Positions 1 to 8,144 are shown, numbered from the stretch's first letter. The stretch: DNA of 64,000 nt from Desulfosalsimonas propionicica (GCF_013761005.1 NZ_JACDUS010000005.1:124001-188000), one strand, 5' to 3'. Numbers and translations are program-made. Notes: generated from the sequence alone by a model not told the origin.

Positions 1-734
1 GTCTTTATAAACTGTTTGGCGCACCAGATGACTTCACCGATGATGCGGATGTTTTTGGGGTTTGCTTCGTAGGGTGAATATTCCTGGCGGTTGTCGCTGA
101 TGATGCGGATGGAGCCGCTGACCAGGTATTCCAGGCGCTTGATGATGATGGTGTCTTCGATGCCAAGGGCATAGATGCTGCCGGATTTGATGCGGGTGCG
201 GCCCATGTCGATCATGACCGTGTCACCATCCGAGATGGTGGGGGTCATGCTTTCGCCTTCCACGGTCATCAGGACGATGTTGCCGGGGCCGGTGGCTACC
301 TTTCTGAGCCAGTCCTTTCTGAAGGCGTAATATTCCCCGTATTGTTCTGTCATGACCACGTTTCCGCCGCCAGCGTTTAAGCGGGCTTCGGCCATGGGAA
401 CGAAGTCAAAGTAGCGGGCATCAATCTTGGGTTGTGGGGGTTCGGCCTTCCAGGATGTTTCAGAAGAAACATTAAGGGGGGTTTTGTCCGGGTCTTTTTC
501 ATAAAGTAGGATGCTTCGGCCAAGTTTAACCATTTCTTCATAATCCCTGCCGAGAGCCTTTGATATAGCATAAAGAGTTTCAATACTTCCGCTGCTTTTC
601 CCCGATTTGATCCGGTTTAGTTGTGCATGGGAAATATTGGCTTCAATAGCGACGAAAGTCTGAGCTCCCCGCCCTTTTTCATCCAACAGATGATTTAATG
701 CCGCCTTGAAAGCCTCTTTGTAATCTTCATGCAT
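1..734 (-). CDS. CI/LexA-type phage repressor (XRE HTH + S24 peptidase), partial
   Basis: This is the lysogeny repressor. It is read from the reverse strand with ATG at 734 and stays open for 244 codons to the window edge. Residues about 8-70 form an XRE-type helix-turn-helix. Residues about 110-240 are an S24 domain with the catalytic Ser162 (in GESM) and Lys199 (in IIIKR) and a candidate Ala121-Gly122 self-cleavage site, so RecA-stimulated autocleavage and SOS induction are expected. An AAAGG ribosome site lies about 10 bases upstream. It is divergent from the Cro-like gene across an operator. Only the last few residues should be missing. Confidence 0.9.
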   Translation of the reverse strand, partial: MHEDYKEAFKAALNHLLDEKGRGAQTFVAIEANISHAQLNRIKSGKSSGSIETLYAISKALGRDYEEMVKLGRSILLYEKDPDKTPLNVSSETSWKAEPPQPKIDARYFDFVPMAEARLNAGGGNVVMTEQYGEYYAFRKDWLRKVATGPGNIVLMTVEGESMTPTISDGDTVMIDMGRTRIKSGSIYALGIEDTIIIKRLEYLVSGSIRIISDNRQEYSPYEANPKNIRIIGEVIWCAKQFIK

Positions 735-764
735 AAAGGACTAACCTTTTTTTATTACGGACAA

Positions 765-781
765 TATTACCAAAGGTAATA
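765..781. promoter_or_regulatory. palindromic operator between repressor and Cro-like gene
   Basis: A perfect inverted repeat, TATTACC-AAA-GGTAATA, has 7-base arms and lies in the AT-rich spacer between the divergent repressor and Cro-like genes. The place and symmetry fit a binding site for one or both regulators. No second full copy is visible. Confidence 0.6.
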
Positions 782-821
782 AATTAAAAGAAAAATATTT
801 TCCTTTTAATGTAAAAATCGG

Positions 822-850
822 TTGACAATATGTAATTTTAATGCAAATTA
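822..850 (+). promoter_or_regulatory. candidate rightward early promoter
   Basis: A perfect TTGACA box at 822-827 is followed 17 bases later only by a weak AT-rich -10 (around 845-850). If used, transcription would start near 857. That is downstream of the ATG at 841 and upstream of the ATG at 880, which supports the shorter Cro-like protein. Confidence 0.4.
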
Positions 851-879
851 AAAATCAAAACGTAATTAAAAGGTACAAA

Positions 880-1095
880 ATGCCAACTCAAATAGAGCTC
901 GCAGCAAAGGTCAAAGTTTCTCAATCGATGATCAGTTTTATTTTGGCTGGCAAGCGCCGTCCTTCATGGAAAAAGGCAAAAAAAATAGCCGAAGCAACCG
1001 GCACCAACCCAGTCCTTTGGCTGGAAGGTTCGCCGGAGGAAATGAAGGCCGCCCTTTCCAATAATGGAGGGGGCAAAACCCCAAACCAGGGCTGA
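880..1095 (+). CDS. Cro-like XRE helix-turn-helix protein
   Basis: This is a 71-residue DNA-binding protein, probably the early-phase opponent of the repressor. Nearly the whole chain is one HTH domain (LAAKVKVSQSMISFILAGK, residues about 7-25), followed by a short polar tail. An ATG at 841 would add 13 residues. I prefer 880 because AAAAGG stands 6 bases before it and because the candidate promoter would start between the two ATGs. The stop codon lies inside the stem of the following terminator. Confidence 0.8.
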   Translation: MPTQIELAAKVKVSQSMISFILAGKRRPSWKKAKKIAEATGTNPVLWLEGSPEEMKAALSNNGGGKTPNQG

Positions 1096-1139
1096 AGGCA
1101 ATCGGGTGTGGCAACCAGGGTTACTTCAGCCCTTTTTTT
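1089..1139 (+). terminator. rho-independent terminator after Cro-like gene
   Basis: A 9-base stem (GGGCTGAAG at 1089-1097, CTTCAGCCC at 1124-1132) is followed by seven T. The 26-base loop is large. It would limit early transcription, so genes downstream may need antitermination or the next start at about 1250. Confidence 0.65.
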
Positions 1140-1253
1140 CAGGTTTTTCACTCAGGTCGCTTTTGGGTGGCCGCCGACAAGCAGGCGCTATCTGAATACG
1201 AGGCCGTTGCTTTGGGATCTTTAAATTTTTGAGGCAAGAAAGGAAAGGTCGAA

Positions 1254-1409
1254 ATGGCGGAAAAATCGCAGGAGCACGGTTCGATCAAGGCGCTGGTTGA
1301 TTTCATGCAGGGGCGGCAGGGCTATTCCGGTTCTTCCGAAAAAAGGATGGCATTTTCATCAAGCGGGCCTTCAACCGGCTCCAGCACCACGCTTGAAACC
1401 CGGACATAA
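1254..1409 (+). CDS. short ORF, possible remnant of an early gene
   Basis: A 51-codon reading frame begins with ATG after AAGGAAAGG. The first 22 residues look protein-like. The rest overlaps the reverse-strand gene at 1322-1597 and becomes Ser/Thr-rich and unlike a folded protein. One reading is an early gene whose 3' part was replaced when the reverse-strand gene arrived. I do not recognise the sequence. Confidence 0.3.
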   Translation: MAEKSQEHGSIKALVDFMQGRQGYSGSSEKRMAFSSSGPSTGSSTTLETRT

Positions 1410-1597
1410 GGCGCTTGCATTGTCTCGAAATAATCAACCGAAGAAAAGGTTATCAGGTCTTTTGAGTAGGCCGCTTTTTCAGCCTGGGAGTATAGCTTTT
1501 CCTTTCGGTCTTCCGGGATTGTTTCGAGTTTGCCGCGTTTGGATGCGTAGATCAGCCGGCCGTCTTCAAGGAAAAACTTGATTCTGTACTGTTGCAC
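1322..1597 (-). CDS. small accessory protein, unknown function
   Basis: This 91-residue protein on the strand opposite its neighbours starts with GTG at 1597, preceded by AAAGGAG with a 6-base gap. That site is stronger than anything before the ATG at 1627. The sequence is mixed and hydrophilic, with beta-like segments (QYRIKFFLEDGRLIYASKR) and an acidic C-terminus, and has no membrane span. It is a single gene inserted between the Cro-like and antirepressor-like genes, the usual position of a phage accessory (moron) gene. I do not recognise the family. Confidence 0.6.
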   Translation of the reverse strand: MQQYRIKFFLEDGRLIYASKRGKLETIPEDRKEKLYSQAEKAAYSKDLITFSSVDYFETMQAPYVRVSSVVLEPVEGPLDENAILFSEEPE

Positions 1598-1688
1598 TGC
1601 TGGCTCCTTTGGTTGGCGATTTATCAAGAATGCAATTCAGATAGTTATCACTTTCGGGGCAAAAACAAAAGCAAAAGGGAGGGATATC

Positions 1689-2258
1689 ATGACCGACCGC
1701 AAACACCTCACTCCGGTCTCCTTTCACGGAGACACCATTTACACGGTTGAGCACGAGGGCGAACCCTATGCGCCCGTGCGGCCCATTGTGGAAAACATGG
1801 GCCTGGCCTGGCCGCCGCAGCGGGAAAAGCTCAGGCGCCAGGCCGATCGATGGGGGGTGACGATTATCGTTACACCTTCGTCTGGCGGGTCCCAGGAGAC
1901 CGTGTGCATCCCGGTGAGAAAAGTGGCCGGGTTTCTGGCCACCATTAACCACAACAAGGTGAAAAACGGCCTGCGGGCCAAGGTGCTGGCCTATCAGCGG
2001 GAATGTGACGATGCGCTGTGGGATTACTGGACGCGGACGCAAAAGCGGGATCTGCCGGTTTGGAAGGGGTTGCTGGCGCGGGCCGGGGATGGGACGATTT
2101 CCCCGAGCCAGCGGATCCGGCTGTTGTCTCTTGCCATGCGGTTTGCCCGCATGGGCCGGGCCGAACAGGAGGCTGCAGCGGAAACCTATGCGGAATTCTG
2201 CCGGCGCGCGGGCAGGGCAACGGCCCAGGCCGGGGCCGGAGGCCTGCCGCAGGCATAG
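1689..2258 (+). CDS. antirepressor-like protein (P22 antirepressor N-terminal domain)
   Basis: A 189-residue protein. Residues about 5-115 match the N-terminal domain of phage antirepressors of the P22 Ant type, with the typical run from LTPVSFHGDTIYTVEHEG to a C-terminal helix rich in Trp and Tyr (ALWDYW). The family acts by binding a repressor or regulating early genes. The last 70 residues are an Ala/Arg-rich helical part of unknown role. The start at 1689 follows AAAAGGGAGGG; an earlier start would run through the opposite gene. The exact target is not shown by the sequence. Confidence 0.75.
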   Translation: MTDRKHLTPVSFHGDTIYTVEHEGEPYAPVRPIVENMGLAWPPQREKLRRQADRWGVTIIVTPSSGGSQETVCIPVRKVAGFLATINHNKVKNGLRAKVLAYQRECDDALWDYWTRTQKRDLPVWKGLLARAGDGTISPSQRIRLLSLAMRFARMGRAEQEAAAETYAEFCRRAGRATAQAGAGGLPQA

Positions 2259-2328
2259 GATGGGGGTGGTGCCGGGCGCGTTCATGCCCGGCAGGATAGC
2301 TTACCGGATTTGAAAAGGAGAGGCCGAA

Positions 2329-3174
2329 ATGAGTGAAGAAACAAAACAGGATCAAGAGTTTAGGTGCAGCCGGTGGCTGCAGTTTTTAGATGAGGCCATC
2401 GGCAACCAGGCGGGCATTGACTGCCTGCAGGAGTTTTTTGGGTATTGTCTGACCAGGGATGTGATTTTCGCTAAGGCCTTGGTCCTGGTTGGGCCTGCCA
2501 GATGCGGAAAGTCTTTGATTCTTGATGTGCTGCGGGAAACACTTAAACCGGCACCTGTGACAAATCTGACCGTCGAAGAAATGGGGAATCAAGGCTTTCG
2601 CCGTTTTTTGCAGCCCTCTGTTTTAAACGTATCAACTGAAGACGATCTTCGGGTTGCTCTGGACAGCGCTTATTTTAAAAGCCTTCTGGCCGGAGACATG
2701 ATTAATGCTTCTCATCCACCAGGTGTTTTTCCAAATTACCGAACCTTTACTTTCCAGCCATTTTGCAAGCTCGCCATTAAAACCAATCATTTCCCGCCGG
2801 AGCTGCTTCGATCCCAGGCGATGATGCGGCGGCTTCTTTTAGTGGTGTTCAGAAATGCCCCGCATAAATCATCGCGCATACGGGGTCTGTTTGACCTTTT
2901 TAAGCAGGAAATGAAGGGCATCCGTTTATGGGCGGAAGCCGGGCTGGCCCGCCTGGTTAATCGCGGTGCTTTTACGGAACCCTGCCTCATTCATGACAAT
3001 GAACTGGACGCGCTTGAGCAGGGCGGGGTTGCCCTGTGCTGCAAGAACACCGTGGAATCGCCAATGAAAAAACTGGACCGGTTTATCCGTGAAAACGGGT
3101 GGTCTTACGATTTTGCGGTGACAGCCTCAAGAGCGCTGCTGCTGGAAGAAAAATGCCGGAGGCTTGGAGGTTAA
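2329..3174 (+). CDS. stand-alone D5/SF3 helicase domain protein
   Basis: A 281-residue protein with Walker A GPARCGKS at residues 55-62. It aligns by eye with the helicase half of the large primase-helicase further along: EFFGYCLTRDVIFAKALVLV here, EFVGYCLTKDVLFAKCLILI there. It lacks the zinc finger, the primase/Toprim part and most of the region between. It starts after AAAAGGAGAGG. It may be a second helicase subunit, a regulator that joins the main helicase hexamer, or a product of duplication and decay. The Walker A Lys is kept, so ATP binding is likely. Confidence 0.7.
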   Translation: MSEETKQDQEFRCSRWLQFLDEAIGNQAGIDCLQEFFGYCLTRDVIFAKALVLVGPARCGKSLILDVLRETLKPAPVTNLTVEEMGNQGFRRFLQPSVLNVSTEDDLRVALDSAYFKSLLAGDMINASHPPGVFPNYRTFTFQPFCKLAIKTNHFPPELLRSQAMMRRLLLVVFRNAPHKSSRIRGLFDLFKQEMKGIRLWAEAGLARLVNRGAFTEPCLIHDNELDALEQGGVALCCKNTVESPMKKLDRFIRENGWSYDFAVTASRALLLEEKCRRLGG

Positions 3175-3185
3175 AACCCCCGGCG

Positions 3186-3491
3186 TCACAGCTTAATTTC
3201 ACCCGATTTAATTTTGAGGGTCAACTTATGGTTAGCGAAATCTGCGCGACTGGAGCCATCGACCTTACGACCGTTGGCTTTGCACCAGGCAAGAAAGTCG
3301 TCTGCGTAAACATCTATCTTTACAACTTTAACCCCCGGCAGGCCGCTGTATTGGTTGAATCCCATCTCCGCCTTTTGCAGCCAGTCCGCAAAGGTATCAG
3401 GGAGGTTCGCTTTGTCTTCGCAGATAGATAGCACTTTCTTGTATTCAGCTTCGGATGGATACCATGCAAAAGCAAAGACTTGTGGTTTCAT
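3186..3491 (-). CDS. small reverse-strand accessory protein, unknown function
   Basis: A 101-residue soluble protein encoded against its neighbours. ATG at 3491 follows GGAAGGAG with an 8-base gap; an earlier ATG at 3545 has no such site. The sequence contains DDFLAWCKANGRKVDGSSRA, which looks like a conserved core, and alternating helix and strand. I do not recognise the function. It is the second single-gene reverse insertion of the early region. The forward frame over the same bases (3099-3431) has no ribosome site and is taken as a shadow. Confidence 0.65.
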   Translation of the reverse strand: MKPQVFAFAWYPSEAEYKKVLSICEDKANLPDTFADWLQKAEMGFNQYSGLPGVKVVKIDVYADDFLAWCKANGRKVDGSSRADFANHKLTLKIKSGEIKL

Positions 3492-3569
3492 ATGCAGCGC
3501 TCCTTCCATTTTGGTGGGCAGATTATGACAGCAAATAAATACCATTTATACGCAAAAAGGAAAAGTGAA

Positions 3570-4076
3570 ATGAACAGAGAACCCAAAGCCCCGCCGTTGA
3601 GAAGCTGGCAGGTGTTTTCCGCAGGTATCTATCACATCAAAAAAGATGTTCTGGCCAGGATGTTTGGTGTTTCCCTGCGCCAGGTGGAACGGTGGGCCGC
3701 TGATCCGGACACCACCGAAAGCCATCAGAAAAACCCCATCGACCGGTTGGAAGCCATGTGCCGGGCATTTATGACCCGTGGGCAAAGCGAGATTGCCCGG
3801 ATTATCGCCGCGCGCCTGGCGTATGTGGTCAATTGCGAGCTGCGGGATGTCGATGATGTGGAGCCCAGCGCCGAGACCATCCAGCATGAATGCCTGGAGG
3901 ACTATCCGCCGGTGACCCGTTTTCACGCGGCCATCAACGAGTATCGCGACGCAGAGCAAGTCCGGCATTTTCTGGCCGAGGCCAAGCGGGAACTGAATGA
4001 AACCTATCAGATGTATCTGAGGGGGGAGCATGGCAAAGGGGGCGTGCCAGCGGAGCAAGAAGGCCAGAGAGATTAA
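3570..4076 (+). CDS. phage HTH-like regulatory protein
   Basis: A 168-residue protein. Residues about 20-45 (YHIKKDVLARMFGVSLRQVE) look like a helix-turn-helix, followed by a long helical part ending near AKRELNETYQMYL. The position before the replication genes is that of CII/O-type regulators in lambdoid phages, but there is no sequence proof of that role. Start 3570 follows AAAGGAAAAG. Upstream in-frame ATGs at 3480 and 3525 overlap the reverse-strand gene. Confidence 0.55.
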   Translation: MNREPKAPPLRSWQVFSAGIYHIKKDVLARMFGVSLRQVERWAADPDTTESHQKNPIDRLEAMCRAFMTRGQSEIARIIAARLAYVVNCELRDVDDVEPSAETIQHECLEDYPPVTRFHAAINEYRDAEQVRHFLAEAKRELNETYQMYLRGEHGKGGVPAEQEGQRD

Positions 4077-4218
4077 AAAACAGGCTGTGGCGGCCGGGCT
4101 GCCGGCCGGATTTTCCCATCCGTCCCACATCGCCGGGGTGAAACGGTGCGCGCGGCGGCACCGGCACAAGGTGTATGCGGTGGAACGGCGGCGGATCATC
4201 TGGAGGTTTGCATCATGA
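4030..4218 (+). CDS. small basic protein
   Basis: A 62-residue, strongly basic protein (many Arg, Lys and His) that overlaps the previous gene by 47 bases in another frame and starts after GGGGGGAG. The charge suggests nucleic acid binding. No family is recognised. It forms a chain of overlapping genes with the next one. Confidence 0.45.
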   Translation: MAKGACQRSKKAREIKKQAVAAGLPAGFSHPSHIAGVKRCARRHRHKVYAVERRRIIWRFAS

Positions 4219-4394
4219 TGGATCGGATCAAAGCGTGGATATTTTGCCTGCTGTTTTTCGGGGGGTATTTGCTGGCCGGCTCTGAAAGCCCGTATTTTCC
4301 GGTAAATATTTTGATCGGCGCGGGCATGGTGGCCGCATCGATTTTCTTTGTACCTGCATTGGAGAGGTTGGCGGATGTACTCGAAAAAAAATGA
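4215..4394 (+). CDS. small two-span membrane protein
   Basis: A 59-residue protein with two hydrophobic helices (about 8-22 and 30-48), starting with tandem ATGs at 4215 and 4218 after GGAGG. It overlaps both neighbours by a few bases. It is too far from the lysis genes to be called a holin; inner-membrane anchoring of early proteins or superinfection exclusion are possible roles. Function unknown. Confidence 0.5.
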   Translation: MMDRIKAWIFCLLFFGGYLLAGSESPYFPVNILIGAGMVAASIFFVPALERLADVLEKK

Positions 4395-4905
4395 TCTGGG
4401 CAACATCATTGCCTTTTCCGGCGCCCAGGGCACGGGCAAGACCACGGCGGCCGGCCGGTTGGCAGAGGTTTACCAAACAGCCACAAAGCTTTCCGACGCC
4501 ACGGTTTGTCTGATCACAGACGTTGAGCGGCAATGCCCGTATCCCATCAACCAGGAGACCACCCACAAGGCCCAGCAGTGGATATTTAACAAGCAGATGG
4601 CCGCCGAGATCACGGCGGCCGCGGAGTATGACGTGGTGGTGACCGACCGGACCCTGATGGACGTGATTGCCTATTCTTTTGCAGCAGGGTTCCGGGCCCA
4701 GGCCGATGACATGCTGCAGGTGTGGCGCCGGCATGCATCCTATTACCGGAGAATCGTGTTTCGCAGCATTGCCACAAACCACTGGAACGTGGAAGACGGC
4801 TGCCGGGACACGGACGCGATATTCCGGGCGCGCATCGAGGCCACATTGTATGAGCTGTACCGCTACGTGGGCATGACCACACAGCCGCAATTTTTTGAGG
4901 TATAG
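4375..4905 (+). CDS. P-loop NTPase, AAA/deoxynucleotide-kinase-like
   Basis: A 176-residue protein. Walker A GAQGTGKT lies at residues 15-22, and a DVVVTDRTLMD segment near residue 90 resembles the substrate or Mg site of small nucleoside or nucleotide kinases. Proteins of this type (AAA_28-like) occur beside replication genes in phages and may supply deoxynucleotides or phosphorylate another substrate. Start 4375 follows GGAGAGG; an upstream frame opening at 4348 lacks a site. It ends four bases before the primase. Confidence 0.65.
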   Translation: MYSKKNDLGNIIAFSGAQGTGKTTAAGRLAEVYQTATKLSDATVCLITDVERQCPYPINQETTHKAQQWIFNKQMAAEITAAAEYDVVVTDRTLMDVIAYSFAAGFRAQADDMLQVWRRHASYYRRIVFRSIATNHWNVEDGCRDTDAIFRARIEATLYELYRYVGMTTQPQFFEV

Positions 4906-4908
4906 GCC

Positions 4909-7320
4909 ATGGGTATTGCAAAGGAGCACTTGGACGAGCAGCAGCGCCGGGCAATCGCCCAGGCGTGTTTTACGGTAAAAAGCGGGTGGGACGCCGATGA
5001 AATGATCGGCCTGTGCCCGTTTCACGATGAGAAAAACCCTTCCTTCTCATACAACCCGGAAAAGGACCTGTTTCATTGCCTGGCCGGCCATTGCGGTGTG
5101 TCCGGCGATCTGGCGGATTTGTGGGCGCACGCGAACGGATATGGCGCAGACGATGGGTTTAAGGCGTTTTGCGATGAATTCGGAATCGACCGCGGCGGAC
5201 ATGGCGGCAAGCGGGATCCGGGCCATCCGCCGGTGCCGGGCACCCGGAAAAAAGCCAAGGCTGCGGCAAAGACAAAGCAGCAGGAGGACCCGCCGTATCT
5301 CGATGATGTTTACGCCATGCTGGGCGACCTGCCCGAGACCTGGATCAAGTATCTGGAACGCAAAAGAGGGTGGTCCAGGGACGTGATGCAGGCCCTGGGC
5401 CTGCGGCTGCAGACCCATTATCAGGCCAAGACCGGGGAGATCAAAAAGATCAGGCACCCGGAGCGCGTGGCCATTCCGGTGCCTGATGAAGACGGCCACG
5501 TGCGAAACATTCGCCTTTATAAGCCCGAGGGCCTAAAGGAGGGCGAAAGCAAAATCTTTTCCTGGGGCAAGGCCTATGGAGAAGCCCGGCTTCTCCCCCC
5601 GGCCCCTGATGACCGGTCCCCGGTGCTGCTGTGCGAGGGCGAACCAGACATGATCTGTGCCCGTTCCCAGGGCTTTAACGCCATCACCCAGACCGGCAAG
5701 CCAAAGAAATGGAGCCGGGAGCATGCGGGCAAATTCGAGGGCCGGGACGTGGTCATGGCCTATGACGGGGACCAGGCCGGCGAACAATACGCCAATGTGT
5801 ATGCAGCCCCGCACCTGGCCAAGGTGGTGCGGTCCCTCAAGACCATCGAGTGGCCCGAGGAGATGGGCCGGCGCGTGGACGGCACCTGGCCCGAGGATCA
5901 CGGCGAGGACCTGACGGATTTTTTCGTAAAGCATCGAAAGAACGTGGATGATTTCTGGCAGCGGATCTCTGATGCGCAGCCGGTGGATATTCTGAAGCAT
6001 GTTTCCGCCCAGGCCCTTGAGTTTTTCGAGCGGGGGTTAAACGACCGGGTCAGCTTCAAACCCCGGCGCCTGGCCGAAAAGATCCTCTCCGAGCACCAGC
6101 TTTTGACCGACCCGGAAACCGGCTTGTTTTACCGCTGGAACGGCCGATACTGGGAGCAATACCACGAGGATCACGTCAAGGCCCTGGCGCTTCGCTACCT
6201 GGGCGGGGAAAGCCAGAAAAGCCGGGCAGAGGATGCCGCCTACCAGGTGCGGATATTGAGCACACTGCCCCACGGCCGTGCGGTCAACGACTTCAAGGAC
6301 TGGGTATGCGTGCGAAACGGCATGCTCAACCTCGAAACCCTGGAGCTAAAGCCTCATCACCCGGAATATTACGCCACCTACGAGCTAAACGTCATCTATG
6401 ATCCGGATTCAAGCCGCAGGTGTGACCGGTGGCTGGATTATCTCAAGACCAATATCCAGACCCCCGGAGTGATCGCCCAGGCCCAGGAATTCGTGGGCTA
6501 TTGCCTCACAAAGGACGTGCTGTTTGCCAAGTGCCTGATCCTGATCGGGCCCGGCAGCGACGGCAAGAGCGTGTTTTTAAAGATCCTGCGGGAATTGATC
6601 GGCCATGAGAACACCACAAGCGTGTCATTTGCCGACCTCGAGGACCAGTTTTTGAGATCGAGCCTTTACCAGAAAGCCATCAATATCAGCACGGAGATCG
6701 GCTCCAGGGCCATGGAATCGCCGTATTTCAAGGCCATCACCAGCGGTGATCCGATCAATGCCGCATTCAAGCACAAAAATACTTTCACGTTCACGCCCCA
6801 TTGCAAGCTGGTATTTGCCAGCAACAAGCTGCCCAGGGTGCTGGACAACTCTGACGGATACTTCCGGCGGGTGCTGCCCATCCAGTTCAAGCGCCAGTTC
6901 TTCGAGGGAGACGCGAACACGGATCCGCACCTGTTTGAAAAGCTCAAGGGAGAGCTGTCTGAAATCTTTTCCTGGGCCTTGGTGGGCCTTCACCGTTTAT
7001 GGAAGCAGGGCCGCTTTACCGAGAGCCGGGAAACCGATGAGCTGATGCTTGGATACAAACGGCTCAATAACCCGGTGCTGTGCTTTGTGGATGATATGTG
7101 CCACGTCGGCCAGGAGCACCAGGAGAGCAAGAAGGAAATGTACAAGAAGTATAAAGAATACTGCAACGCCGGCGGCTACAAGATTCTTTCCCGGGAAAAC
7201 TTTTTCCGGGAGCTCTACACAGCCGTCAATAACCTGCAGATGATCCGCCCCAGGGTGAACGGCACCCGGGAACAATTCCTGAAAGGAATCGCCTTAAATG
7301 GATTCGCCAACGAAGAATAA
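4909..7320 (+). CDS. primase-helicase (CHC2 zinc finger, Toprim, D5 and SF3 helicase)
   Basis: An 803-residue replication protein. Residues about 36-70 form a CHC2 zinc finger (CPFHDEKNPSF, then FHCLAGHC). Residues about 235-285 form a Toprim-like centre (LLCEGEPDMI, later AYDGDQAG). The second half is a D5_N region and an SF3 helicase with Walker A GPGSDGKS near residues 547-554. It should prime and unwind phage DNA, in the manner of P4 alpha-like proteins. The repeat array of the likely origin begins just after its stop codon, as with P4 where the same protein binds the origin. No interruption is seen. Confidence 0.9.
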   Translation: MGIAKEHLDEQQRRAIAQACFTVKSGWDADEMIGLCPFHDEKNPSFSYNPEKDLFHCLAGHCGVSGDLADLWAHANGYGADDGFKAFCDEFGIDRGGHGGKRDPGHPPVPGTRKKAKAAAKTKQQEDPPYLDDVYAMLGDLPETWIKYLERKRGWSRDVMQALGLRLQTHYQAKTGEIKKIRHPERVAIPVPDEDGHVRNIRLYKPEGLKEGESKIFSWGKAYGEARLLPPAPDDRSPVLLCEGEPDMICARSQGFNAITQTGKPKKWSREHAGKFEGRDVVMAYDGDQAGEQYANVYAAPHLAKVVRSLKTIEWPEEMGRRVDGTWPEDHGEDLTDFFVKHRKNVDDFWQRISDAQPVDILKHVSAQALEFFERGLNDRVSFKPRRLAEKILSEHQLLTDPETGLFYRWNGRYWEQYHEDHVKALALRYLGGESQKSRAEDAAYQVRILSTLPHGRAVNDFKDWVCVRNGMLNLETLELKPHHPEYYATYELNVIYDPDSSRRCDRWLDYLKTNIQTPGVIAQAQEFVGYCLTKDVLFAKCLILIGPGSDGKSVFLKILRELIGHENTTSVSFADLEDQFLRSSLYQKAINISTEIGSRAMESPYFKAITSGDPINAAFKHKNTFTFTPHCKLVFASNKLPRVLDNSDGYFRRVLPIQFKRQFFEGDANTDPHLFEKLKGELSEIFSWALVGLHRLWKQGRFTESRETDELMLGYKRLNNPVLCFVDDMCHVGQEHQESKKEMYKKYKEYCNAGGYKILSRENFFRELYTAVNNLQMIRPRVNGTREQFLKGIALNGFANEE

Positions 7321-7335
7321 CCATGCATCTGCCCT

Positions 7336-7666
7336 GGTCAGGGCGTCGGCCGGTTTGGGCCGGCGGTTTTTCCCCGCGGCCCCCGTGCCCCCCTGTGATC
7401 TCCAGGGCGGTCAGGGTGGTCAAGGTGCGGTCAGGGTGAAACCGCTTCACCTTGACCAGGTAATCAATAACCATTCCAGTTATTTAATCCAGGGTGGTCA
7501 GGGTGGTCAGGGTGAAACGCCACATCAATACACATGCGCGCGCGTGATAGGCCCTGTAAATATTTTTGCTTTTATAAAAAAGTACCTTGACCACCCTGAC
7601 CACGCCAGTAATGACGCGGGTTTTCACCTTGACCACCGGCCCTGACCAACCCTGACCACCCTGACC
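7336..7666. other. candidate phage replication origin: inverted iteron clusters around an AT-rich core
   Basis: The 8-mer GGTCA(A/G)GG occurs 13 times. Six copies are forward (7336, 7409, 7418, 7429, 7496, 7505) and seven reverse (7450, 7585, 7594, 7627, 7640, 7650, 7659). Neighbouring copies in a cluster are mostly 9 bases apart. Forward copies lie left and reverse copies mostly right of a segment (about 7556-7583) made almost only of A and T. This is the form of an iteron origin with an unwinding element, and it follows the primase-helicase gene. A frame at 7298-7645 crosses it but reads as Gly/Gln repeats and is not called as a gene. Confidence 0.65.
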
Positions 7667-7692
7667 AGGGCCCATAAACAGGAGGTTTTCAG

Positions 7693-8061
7693 ATGATCGG
7701 CAACCTTGCAGCCAAATATGACATTGACATCGAGCTGCCAAAAGACCCGGCCACAGACCATGATGCACCAGGTGCACCCATGCCGCGGACCCTCGAACCC
7801 GTGTCCACCCCATGGCGCGATTTCCCCAGAGTGGTGGCTTTGTCCGATTTCCTGAAGCAGCACCAGGAACACGGCATCCAGATCGTGCGGCGGGACAACG
7901 AGGTATACATGCACTTTGCCCCGCCGCTTGACAGGGAGGACCAACAGCGCTTGGAGATCGCCGGCCAGGCCCTGGAGCTTTTCGCCCAGGCTGTAAATGA
8001 CATTGAGTTTCTAATGCACCGCGGTTTGATCTTGATCCATGATCATCCCGGATATCATTAA
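7693..8061 (+). CDS. phage protein, unknown function
   Basis: A 122-residue acidic soluble protein starting after CAGGAGG. It has a helical C-terminal half (DREDQQRLEIAGQALELFAQ) and no recognised motif. It is the first gene after the origin-like repeats. Function unknown. Confidence 0.65.
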   Translation: MIGNLAAKYDIDIELPKDPATDHDAPGAPMPRTLEPVSTPWRDFPRVVALSDFLKQHQEHGIQIVRRDNEVYMHFAPPLDREDQQRLEIAGQALELFAQAVNDIEFLMHRGLILIHDHPGYH

Positions 8062-8144
8062 CGGGTCCTTCCGGCGACTTGGTTTAATACGGTTTCGTGC
8101 AGCGCGAGTTGTCAGAGGTTTTGGAAAAATAAACAGGTGGAAAA

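Noticed and set aside
1086-1232. Protein-like reading frame overlapping the end of the Cro-like gene and its terminator
   Set aside because: There is no ATG or GTG start in that frame, and the terminator hairpin lies inside it.
3099-3431. Forward frame between the lone helicase and the next gene
   Set aside because: It has no ribosome site and lies opposite a better supported reverse-strand gene.
4228-5025. Long reverse-strand frames across the early and late phage genes
   Set aside because: They are typical antisense frames of GC-rich coding DNA, without ribosome sites and with Pro/His/Arg-rich sequence.
7298-7645. 115-codon frame across the origin-like repeats, with Gly/Gln repeat peptides
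   Set aside because: The repeat period and both orientations are explained by the DNA array. The start has no good ribosome site, and reverse frames over the same bases are equally open.
7336-7666. CRISPR-like appearance of the repeats
   Set aside because: Units are 8 bases at 9-11 base spacing in both orientations, without unique spacers, and no cas genes are nearby.
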